In this document: piece after piece, positions 1 through 5,594 of the stretch | How the letters are laid out: each line of letters starts with the position of its first letter | Numbering within the stretch: the first letter of the stretch is position 1 | NCBI GenBank assembly: GCA_016930895.1 | Contig: JAFGFV010000456.1 | Coordinates: 1 to 6,093, forward strand | Origin: Spirochaetales bacterium | GTDB taxonomy: Bacteria > Spirochaetota > Spirochaetia > SZUA-6 > DRHE01 | DNA length: 6,093 nt | Reading direction: 5' to 3' | Notes under the pieces: generated by a model | The model's database searches: none | What the model saw: the letters and a program-made list of their open reading frames with translations, nothing else | What the model was told of the DNA's origin: nothing | Program-made: the position numbers and the translations under genes

Positions 1-240
1 CGGCACCGGATGATGCGGGACGTGGTCTTCTACACGGGCCGGGAGGTTCGCATCAGCTCACGCACCCGGGTCAAGATGCAGATGGACGGAGATAAGGCGC
101 CTCCCGCGCCGGCCACGGTATGGCTCGAGCCCCGTTACCTTCCGGTGTTCGTGCCGAGAAAGGGCAACCGCGCGCCCGGCGCCGGGTTCCGGCAGCTGGC
201 CAGAGGCGTTCGGAGCAGGGCCAGGCGGGTTCGTGACTAG
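1..240 (+). CDS. C-terminal end of a probable YegS/diacylglycerol kinase-like lipid kinase (partial)
   Basis: This frame is open from the left edge and ends with TAG at 238-240, so only about 79 C-terminal residues are present. The visible part fits the C-terminal beta domain of the YegS/BmrU/diacylglycerol-kinase-like family: a strand ending in GREVRI, then MQMDGD (the family usually has a 'q-v-D-G-E' motif at this point), then a hydrophobic LEPRYLPVFVP segment like the 'lPgalrvlvP' ending of these kinases. Such enzymes phosphorylate diacylglycerol or related lipids with ATP at the inner membrane face. The catalytic N-terminal domain lies outside the window, so activity cannot be judged. After the VP motif there is a basic Arg/Gly-rich tail of about 28 residues, longer than usual for the family. 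It converges on yjbQ with a 3-base gap and no recognisable terminator between. The family call rests on a short stretch and is moderately sure. Confidence 0.6.
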   Translation, partial: RHRMMRDVVFYTGREVRISSRTRVKMQMDGDKAPPAPATVWLEPRYLPVFVPRKGNRAPGAGFRQLARGVRSRARRVRD

Positions 241-243
241 AGA

Positions 244-660
244 TCACTCCCCGATGATCTTGACGAGCACGCGCTTGCGCCGCTTGCCATCGAATTCGCC
301 ATAGAAGATCCGTTCCCAGGGGCCGAAGTCCAGCTTGCCGTCGCTGACCGCCACCACGACCTCTCGGCCCATGACCGAGCGTTTGAGGTGCGCGTCGGCG
401 TTGTCCTCGTAGCCGTTGTGACGGTAGCGGGAGTACGGCTTCTCCGGAGCCAGTCCCTCCAGCCACTCCTCGAAATCCTGATGCAGCCCCGACTCGTCGT
501 CGTTGATGAACACGCTGGCGGTGATGTGCATGGCGTTGCACAGCAGGAGGCCCTCCCGGACGCCGCTCTCCCTGAGGGCCTGCTCGACCTGCGGAGTGAT
601 GTTGATGAACTCGCGGCGCTTCTTGACCTCGAACCACAGTTCCTTTCGATAGCTCTTCAT
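244..660 (-). CDS. yjbQ: YjbQ family protein (UPF0047; secondary thiamine-phosphate synthase family)
   Basis: A complete 138-residue protein, the normal length for the family. Visible landmarks in order are [14 protein letters not shown] (residues 41-54, with His45 in the conserved H-x-T/S position), an acidic [14 protein letters not shown] stretch (54-67), [20 protein letters not shown] (80-99, with His81, Asn87 and His91), and [20 protein letters not shown] (106-125). This last stretch is the hallmark 'v-s-D-G-k-L-x-x-G-x-W-q/e-x-I' block. The ending [10 protein letters not shown] is also typical. Family members form compact trimers with clustered conserved His/Cys residues and show weak thiamine-phosphate synthase activity; the physiological role is unsettled. 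The ATG at 658-660 is chosen because AGGAGG (complement of 670-675) sits 9 bases upstream and homology starts at MKSYRKEL; an in-frame ATG at 744 would add 28 unrelated residues. It is transcribed alone, divergently from the pseudouridine synthase gene. Confidence 0.93.
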   Translation of the reverse strand: MKSYRKELWFEVKKRREFINITPQVEQALRESGVREGLLLCNAMHITASVFINDDESGLHQDFEEWLEGLAPEKPYSRYRHNGYEDNADAHLKRSVMGREVVVAVSDGKLDFGPWERIFYGEFDGKRRKRVLVKIIGE

Positions 661-669
661 TTCGATGTG

Positions 670-675
670 CCTCCT
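670..675 (-). promoter_or_regulatory. Shine-Dalgarno site of yjbQ
   Basis: The minus strand reads AGGAGG here, a perfect anti-16S match, followed by 9 bases and then the ATG at 660-658. It decides the start of yjbQ against the upstream in-frame ATG at 744, which would lie upstream of the -10 element proposed for this gene. Confidence 0.8.
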
Positions 676-713
676 CTCCCCACGCCCTGGGGTTGCTTCC
701 TGCATCTTCCCCG

Positions 714-743
714 ATTGTAGGCAGGGAACCAGGGACGTGTACA
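714..743 (-). promoter_or_regulatory. Candidate sigma70 promoter for yjbQ
   Basis: On the minus strand TGTACA (738-743, 4 of 6 to TTGACA) is followed by an 18-base spacer and TACAAT (714-719, 5 of 6 to TATAAT). Transcription would begin near 707, leaving a leader of about 47 bases that contains the Shine-Dalgarno site. An A/T-rich hexamer this close to consensus stands out in such GC-rich DNA. It is read by eye and not demonstrated. Confidence 0.5.
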
Positions 744-822
744 CCCTCCGGGTTGCGCGCGCCTGCCGGCGGCCCTCTTGGGCGGCACTGGGGAAGGGCC
801 CGCTGCACGGTTACCTGCGGGT

Positions 823-852
823 TTGACCTGCGGCCCGCGGCCGCACTACACT
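823..852 (+). promoter_or_regulatory. Candidate sigma70 promoter for the RluA-family gene
   Basis: TTGACC (823-828, 5 of 6 to consensus) is followed by an 18-base spacer and TACACT (847-852, 4 of 6). The predicted start of transcription is near 859, giving a leader of about 70 bases before the pseudouridine synthase start. Together with the yjbQ promoter it makes 661-928 a divergent control region. I see no further gene, clear operator or terminator in that stretch. Confidence 0.5.
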
Positions 853-910
853 GCCCAGGTCCCGTTTCGTCGGCTGGACCCGTCACGCACGGGTCGGCCG
901 TCCGGGAAAA

Positions 911-916
911 AGGAGG
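911..916 (+). promoter_or_regulatory. Shine-Dalgarno site of the RluA-family gene
   Basis: AGGAGG lies 9 bases before TTG 926 and 12 bases before ATG 929. Spacing slightly favours the TTG, codon strength favours the ATG; the two differ by one residue, so function is unaffected. Confidence 0.75.
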
Positions 917-928
917 CCCATCCTCTTG

Positions 929-1627
929 ATGGCGTTCGAGATCCAGATCCTGTACGAAGACAACCATCTCATCGCGCTCAACAAGCTCCCGGGGCAGCTG
1001 GTGCAGGGGGACCGCAGTGGCGAGACGCCCCTGGGGGAGCTGGTGAAGTCGTATCTCAAGGAGAGATACCACAAGCCGGGAAACGTCTTCCTCGGAATCG
1101 CGCACCGCCTGGATCGACCTGCAAGCGGCATCGTCCTGTTCGCGAGGACGAGCAAGGCCCTCGAGCGGCTCAACCGCCTGTTCCGGGAGGGCCGGGTGGC
1201 CAAGCTGTACTGGGCCTTGGTCGACGAGCTGCCCGCGAAGCCGTCGGACACCCTCGTGCACCACTTGCGCCGCAACCCGGAGCAGAACAAGTCGTACGCC
1301 TTCGATTCCCCCCGGGTCGACACCAAGGAGGCGCGCCTGAGCTACCGGGTCCTGCTTTCGCTGGAGCGCTACCACCTCCTGGAGATCGATCTGCACACGG
1401 GACGTCATCACCAGATACGAGCCCAGCTGGCCCGCATCGGCTGTCACATCAAGGGGGACCTCAAGTACGGCGCGCGGCGCTCCAACCCCGGTGGCGGGAT
1501 CCACCTGCACGCACGTCGTCTGAGCTTCCCGCATCCGGTGGGGGGAGAAGAAATCACCCTTCTGGCGCCTCCCCCCGCCGACCCGCTGTGGGACGCGGTC
1601 ATGCTCGCCTTGAGGGGCCCCAGCTGA
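929..1627 (+). CDS. RluA-family RNA pseudouridine synthase (short form, no S4 domain)
   Basis: A complete 232-residue protein that isomerises specific uridines to pseudouridine in rRNA or tRNA. The RluA catalytic block is clear: HRLDRPASG (residues 59-67), with Asp62 as the catalytic nucleophile, preceded by the N-terminal ILYEDNHLIALNKLPG strand (7-22). Further family motifs are KLYWALV (92-98), LHTGRHHQIRAQLA (155-168), corresponding to the 'L-x-T-G-R-x-H-Q-I-R' block, and HARRLSFPHP (194-203) near the C-terminus. There is no N-terminal S4 RNA-binding domain, so the protein is closer in layout to RluA or TruC than to RluC/RluD. The target base cannot be told from sequence, so no symbol is assigned. 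The start is taken at ATG 929, with TTG 926 as a one-codon-longer alternative. It has its own promoter candidate and is followed after 29 bases by the xdh operon. Confidence 0.93.
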   Translation: MAFEIQILYEDNHLIALNKLPGQLVQGDRSGETPLGELVKSYLKERYHKPGNVFLGIAHRLDRPASGIVLFARTSKALERLNRLFREGRVAKLYWALVDELPAKPSDTLVHHLRRNPEQNKSYAFDSPRVDTKEARLSYRVLLSLERYHLLEIDLHTGRHHQIRAQLARIGCHIKGDLKYGARRSNPGGGIHLHARRLSFPHPVGGEEITLLAPPPADPLWDAVMLALRGPS

Positions 1628-1638
1628 TTCGATATACT
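1610..1638 (+). promoter_or_regulatory. Candidate sigma70 promoter of the xdhA-xdhB-activase operon
   Basis: TTGAGG (1610-1615, 4 of 6) lies inside the last codons of the pseudouridine synthase gene. It is followed by an ideal 17-base spacer and TATACT (1633-1638, 5 of 6). The expected transcription start is near 1645, only about 12 bases before the xdhA ATG at 1657. The weak Shine-Dalgarno GAGG (1644-1647) would then sit at or across the very 5' end of the transcript. Read by eye; not demonstrated. Confidence 0.55.
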
Positions 1639-1656
1639 CTACCGAGGCGATCGAGT

Positions 1657-3273
1657 ATGGACCGGAGCATACGCTTCCTTCTGAACGACCAGTACGTCTC
1701 CACCAGCCTGCCCGCGGGCCTCGTGACCCTGGACTACCTGCGGCAGGAGCGGCGGCTTACGGGCACCCGGGAGGGCTGCCGCGAAGGGGACTGCGGGGCC
1801 TGCGCCGTGCTTCTCGGTGAGTCGGCCGTTGAGGGGGTTCTGTACCGGACGGTGAACTCCTGCCTGCTGCCGCTCGGCGCGGTCGAGGGCCGCCATCTGG
1901 TGACGATCGAGGGCCTGAATCCGCGCGGGGCCGACCCGCCGGCTCATCCCGACGGCACTGAAGGGCCCCGGCCGCCAGGATCGGCCCTACCGCCCCTGAG
2001 CGCCGTGCAGGAATGCTTCCTCGTGGAGGGCGCGAGCCAGTGCGGGTTCTGCACCCCGGGGTTCGTGATCTCCCTGACGGGCTACCTGCTGCGTACGCCC
2101 CGCGCGTCCCTGGCGGGCGCGCTGGACGCGGTGGCGGGCAACATCTGCCGGTGCACGGGGTATGCCTCGATCCGAAGGGCGGTTGCGCGAGTCCTCGACC
2201 ACGTTCAGGCCGGGTCCGTCGCCTCGGGCGGAGAGGGCGGAGCGGGCGGTGACGGCGAGATCGAAGCCGGGCGCCTGGCCCTCCTGGTGGAGCTCGGGGT
2301 CGTGCCGCGGTACTTCCTCGAAGTTCCGGAGCGCCTGCGTGGGCTGAGGGAGGGCGAGGCTGCGGGGCAGGCGGCAGCAGGAGCGGCCGGGGCCCCGGCG
2401 GGCCCCTCCATCCTGGTGGCGGGCGGCACGGACCTGTTCGTCCAGCGCCCGGAGGAGCTGGCGCGGGGGGCCCTGCGCCTGCTGTCCCGCGAGCGGGGGC
2501 TGTCCGGGATGCGCCGCGAGGAGGGCCGCCTGGTCATCGGGGCGGCCACGACCATGGAGGAGCTGCAGATCCTGCCCGAGCTGGCCCAGAGCCTGGCCCC
2601 GGCGGCGGCAGCCCTGCAATGGTTGGCATCCTCGCCGATCCGCCAGCGGGCCACGGTCGGCGGAAACCTGGTCAACGCCTCCCCGATAGGCGACCTGAGC
2701 GTCCTGTTCCTGGCCCTCGGGGCTCAGATGGGGCTGCACTCTGTGCGAGGGAGCCGCGAGATCCCCCTCGAGAGCTTCTACCGCGGCTACAAGCAGCTCG
2801 ATCTAGCCGAAGGGGAGCTGGTGGAGTGGATCGCCATCACGCCCCCGGGCGCGGATGCCGTCCTGAGCTTCGAGAAGGTGGCGCGGCGAAAGCACCTGGA
2901 CATCGCCAGCGTCAACTCGGCCGCGTGCCTGAGGATCGACAGGACGAGGGGAGACCGCGGCGCGGCGAGCAGCGGCGGGTCCGGGAGCGGCCGGTCTGGG
3001 CGTGGCCCGGGTCGGATCCTGGAGGCCCGCCTGGCCGCCGGCGGGGTGGCCCCGGTGCCCCTGTTCCTGGCCCGCACTTCGGCCTACCTGACCGGCAGGG
3101 AGGCCACGCCGGACACGGTCCGGGCAGCCCTGGACGCGGCCCAGGAGGAGACGGCCCCGATCAGCGACGTGCGCGGTTCCACCGCCTACAAGCGCCTGGC
3201 CCTGAGGCAGCTGCTGATCGCGCAGTTCCTGGGGGCGTTTCCGGAGGAGCTGGCCGGAGAGGACTGGCGATGA
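1657..3273 (+). CDS. xdhA: Xanthine dehydrogenase small subunit: two [2Fe-2S] clusters plus FAD
   Basis: A 538-residue electron-transfer subunit of a cytoplasmic molybdenum hydroxylase. A plant-type ferredoxin domain (about 1-85) has Cys41, Cys46, Cys49 in CREGDCGAC and Cys69. The helical second [2Fe-2S] domain (about 113-185) has Cys129/Cys132 in SQCGFC and Cys164/Cys166 in NICRC. All eight cluster ligands are intact. The FAD domain (about 205-400) shows LVAGGTDL (253-260) and TVGGNLVNASPIGD (333-346). A CO-dehydrogenase-flavoprotein C-terminal domain follows. The fused FeS+FAD layout is that of bacterial XdhA, unlike enzymes with separate FAD and FeS subunits. Three Pro/Gly/Ser/Arg-rich stretches (about 88-113, 189-202, 428-453) look like flexible inserts. 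ATG 1657 has only a weak GAGG upstream and a promoter about 12 bases away. It overlaps xdhB by four bases (ATGA). The subunit type is sure; the substrate depends on the partner. Confidence 0.93.
   Translation: MDRSIRFLLNDQYVSTSLPAGLVTLDYLRQERRLTGTREGCREGDCGACAVLLGESAVEGVLYRTVNSCLLPLGAVEGRHLVTIEGLNPRGADPPAHPDGTEGPRPPGSALPPLSAVQECFLVEGASQCGFCTPGFVISLTGYLLRTPRASLAGALDAVAGNICRCTGYASIRRAVARVLDHVQAGSVASGGEGGAGGDGEIEAGRLALLVELGVVPRYFLEVPERLRGLREGEAAGQAAAGAAGAPAGPSILVAGGTDLFVQRPEELARGALRLLSRERGLSGMRREEGRLVIGAATTMEELQILPELAQSLAPAAAALQWLASSPIRQRATVGGNLVNASPIGDLSVLFLALGAQMGLHSVRGSREIPLESFYRGYKQLDLAEGELVEWIAITPPGADAVLSFEKVARRKHLDIASVNSAACLRIDRTRGDRGAASSGGSGSGRSGRGPGRILEARLAAGGVAPVPLFLARTSAYLTGREATPDTVRAALDAAQEETAPISDVRGSTAYKRLALRQLLIAQFLGAFPEELAGEDWR
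2227..2253 (+). repeat. Imperfect 9-base tandem repeat in the xdhA linker
   Basis: Three consecutive 9-base units start with GGCGG (GGCGGAGAG, GGCGGAGCG, GGCGGTGAC), followed by a partial fourth (GGCGAG, to 2259). In frame they encode GGE-GGA-GGD-GE, residues 191-201 of XdhA, exactly at the junction between the iron-sulfur part and the FAD domain. The unit length is a multiple of three, so copy-number change would alter linker length without a frameshift. Confidence 0.6.
3256..3263 (+). promoter_or_regulatory. Shine-Dalgarno site of xdhB inside xdhA
   Basis: GGAGAGGA ends 6 bases before the xdhB ATG at 3270-3272, near-optimal spacing. Together with the ATGA overlap it supports 3270 as the start and indicates translational coupling of the two subunits. 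Confidence 0.65.
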
Positions 3274-5594
3274 AGAACCTCGACGTGGCCCTGCACCTGC
3301 GCGGAGAGACCCGCTTCGTGGACGATCTCCCGGAGCCCGAAGGAACCCTGCACGCCGTGGCCGTGCCGTCCCCCGCCGCGCACGGGCGCCTCAAGCGGCT
3401 GGAGATCGAGGGGGCCCTGCGGCTACCGGGGGTCCGGGCGGTGCTCACGGCGGGGGATATCCCGGGAGAGAACCAGATCGGCACCATCCTTCCGGACGAG
3501 CCCCTGCTGGCCGAGGGGGAGGTAGACTACGTGGGCCAGCCGGTGGCCCTGGTCGTGGCGGAGAGCGCCGCGGCGGCCCGCAGCGCCCTGGCAGCGGTGG
3601 AGCTGGAGATCGAGGAGCTCCCGGCAGTGCTGGACCCCCGGGAGGCCTGGAAACAGGGGCTGCTGATCGTGCCTCCCCGAACCTTTGAGCTCGGGGACGT
3701 GGAAGGGGCCTGGAAGCAGTGCGACTGCGTGGTCGAGGGCACGGCGGAGAGCGGGGGGCAGGAGCACCTGTACCTGGAAACCCAGGCCGCGCTGGCCCTT
3801 CCGGGCGAGCACGGGAGCGTCAAGGTGATCTCCGCGACCCAGAGCCCCACCGGGGTCCAGCGGGCCATCGCCCGGGTGCTCGGGGTCGGGATGCATGACG
3901 TGCAGGTGGAGGTGGAGCGCCTGGGGGGCGCCTTCGGGGGCAAGGAAGATCAGGCCACCCCCTGGGCGGCCCTGGCCGCGCTGGCCGCGGTGCGCCTCGG
4001 CAAGGCCGTCAAGATGGTGCTCCGGCGCCAGGAGGATATGCGCTCCACGGGCAAGCGCCATCCCTACGTCTCCGATTACCGCATCGGGCTGAAGCGCACC
4101 GGCGAGATCCTGGCCTACGAGGTGACCTTCTACCAGAACGCCGGGGCTTCCGCGGACCTGTCGCCGTCGATCCTGGAGCGCAGCCTCTTCCACGCCACCG
4201 GCAGCTACTACGTGCCCAACGTCCGGGCCACCGGCATCAGCGCCCGCACCAACCTGCCTCCCAACACGGCCTTCCGTGGCTTCGGCGGCCCCCAGGCCAT
4301 GTTCGTGATCGAAGGGGCTATCGCCCGGGCCGCCCGGGAGCTGGGCCTGGAGCCGGCGGAGGTTCAGGACAAGAACCTGCTGCGGGAGGGGGACACCTTC
4401 CCGTACGGTATGCCGGCGGCGGGGTGTCGGGCCCGGGCCTGCTGGGAGGAGGCGACCTCCCGCTACGACCTGGCGGAGAAGCGGCGGCGGATCGAGGAGT
4501 TCAACCGCACCCACCCCCTGCACAAGAAGGGCCTGGCCCTGATGCCGATCTGCTTCGGCATCTCCTTCACCAACACGGTCCTGAACCAGGGCGGGGCGCT
4601 GGTGCACGTGTACACGGACGGGAGCGTGGGGGTGTCCACCGGGGCCGTGGAGATGGGGCAGGGCGTGAAGGCCAAGATCCAGGCGGTGGTCACCCGGGTG
4701 TTCCCCATCGACCCGGAGCTGGTGCGGGTGAACAGCACGACCACCCTCACGGTGGCCAACACCTCCCCCACCGCCGCCTCCACCGGGGCGGACCTGAACG
4801 GCAAGGCCGCGGAGCTGGCCTGCCGGTCGATCCTGGCCCGCCTGCTGGAGGTGGCCTCTGCCGAGCTGGGTACGGCCGGGCGCGGCGCAGAGGCCCGGGT
4901 GGACGGCGGTTCCATCGAGATCGCAGACGGCCGCGTGCTCTGCGACCGCGAGCCCACGGAGCTGAGCTGGCAGCGCCTGGTGGCGGCGGCCTACGCCCGG
5001 CGGGTCAGCCTGTCCGCCCAGGCGCACTACGCCACCCCGGGGATCTGGTTCGACAAGACCCGGGAGAAGGGGGAGCCGTTCGCCTACCACGTGTACGGCA
5101 CCGCCTTGAGCGAAGTCACCCTGGACTGCCTGCGGGGCACCTACGACGTGGACGGGGTGTGGGCGGTCCACGACCTGGGCCCGAGCCTGGACCTCCTGGT
5201 CGACCGAGGGCAGGCCGAGGGGGCGATCGTCCAAGGCGTCGGATGGCTGACCATGGAGGAAGTCCTCTACCGGGAGGACGGCTCGCTCGCGACCCGGGAC
5301 CTGAGCACGTACAAGATTCCGGACCTGCACGCCGCTCCCCGGGAGCTGGAGGTGCGTTTCATGGATGGCGGGCCGAATCCCCTCGGGGTGTTCAACTCCA
5401 AGGCCATCGGGGAACCCCCCTTCATGTACGGCATCGGGACCTACTCCGCGCTGCGGGCGGCCATGCAGGCCTATCGCCCGGAGCTCGACCTGCCGCTGGC
5501 TGCACCCCTGACACCCGAGCGGGTGCTGAGCCTCCTGTACCCGGAGCGCCTGCGCGAGCTGGCATCGCGTCCAACAGCGGGAACAACGCCGTGA
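3270..5594 (+). CDS. xdhB: Xanthine dehydrogenase large (molybdenum cofactor) subunit
   Basis: A 774-residue catalytic subunit, the usual XdhB size, holding the molybdopterin centre where purine is hydroxylated with water as oxygen donor. An a/b hammerhead domain (about 8-120, with RGETRFVDDLPEPEGTLHAV) precedes the Moco-binding domains. Landmarks are GGQEHLYLET (162-171), GGAFGGKE (219-226), NTAFRGFGGPQ (332-342), FGISFT (429-434), EMGQG (461-465), SPTAAS (499-504), VQGVGWLTMEE (654-664) and SKAIGEPP (710-717). Glu715 corresponds to the catalytic base (bovine Glu1261). Glu226 and Arg336 correspond to bovine Glu802 and Arg880, which bind the purine and differ in aldehyde oxidases. I infer a xanthine/hypoxanthine enzyme on that ground, although the GGAFGG loop has Ala where many homologues have Gly. 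It starts within the xdhA stop and ends within the activase start (GTGA). No xdhC, the usual maturation partner, is in the window. Confidence 0.93.
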   Translation: MKNLDVALHLRGETRFVDDLPEPEGTLHAVAVPSPAAHGRLKRLEIEGALRLPGVRAVLTAGDIPGENQIGTILPDEPLLAEGEVDYVGQPVALVVAESAAAARSALAAVELEIEELPAVLDPREAWKQGLLIVPPRTFELGDVEGAWKQCDCVVEGTAESGGQEHLYLETQAALALPGEHGSVKVISATQSPTGVQRAIARVLGVGMHDVQVEVERLGGAFGGKEDQATPWAALAALAAVRLGKAVKMVLRRQEDMRSTGKRHPYVSDYRIGLKRTGEILAYEVTFYQNAGASADLSPSILERSLFHATGSYYVPNVRATGISARTNLPPNTAFRGFGGPQAMFVIEGAIARAARELGLEPAEVQDKNLLREGDTFPYGMPAAGCRARACWEEATSRYDLAEKRRRIEEFNRTHPLHKKGLALMPICFGISFTNTVLNQGGALVHVYTDGSVGVSTGAVEMGQGVKAKIQAVVTRVFPIDPELVRVNSTTTLTVANTSPTAASTGADLNGKAAELACRSILARLLEVASAELGTAGRGAEARVDGGSIEIADGRVLCDREPTELSWQRLVAAAYARRVSLSAQAHYATPGIWFDKTREKGEPFAYHVYGTALSEVTLDCLRGTYDVDGVWAVHDLGPSLDLLVDRGQAEGAIVQGVGWLTMEEVLYREDGSLATRDLSTYKIPDLHAAPRELEVRFMDGGPNPLGVFNSKAIGEPPFMYGIGTYSALRAAMQAYRPELDLPLAAPLTPERVLSLLYPERLRELASRPTAGTTP

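Noticed and set aside
678..692. CCCC-7-GGGG inverted repeat in the yjbQ leader as a possible terminator or regulatory hairpin
   Set aside because: The stem is only four pairs and no T-tract follows on either strand; expected by chance in this composition.
71..1534. A 487-codon open frame on the minus strand across yjbQ and the pseudouridine synthase gene
   Set aside because: It overlaps two well-supported genes and both promoter candidates, and has no family motif; a GC-driven shadow.
778..1656. In-frame upstream extension of xdhA by 293 codons
   Set aside because: The extension lies over the pseudouridine synthase gene in another frame and gives low-complexity Pro/Arg/Gly sequence. XdhA homology begins at ATG 1657.
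2619..3269. In-frame upstream extension of xdhB by 217 codons inside xdhA
   Set aside because: The extension is a frame shadow of the FAD subunit. XdhB-like sequence begins at ATG 3270, which has a good Shine-Dalgarno.
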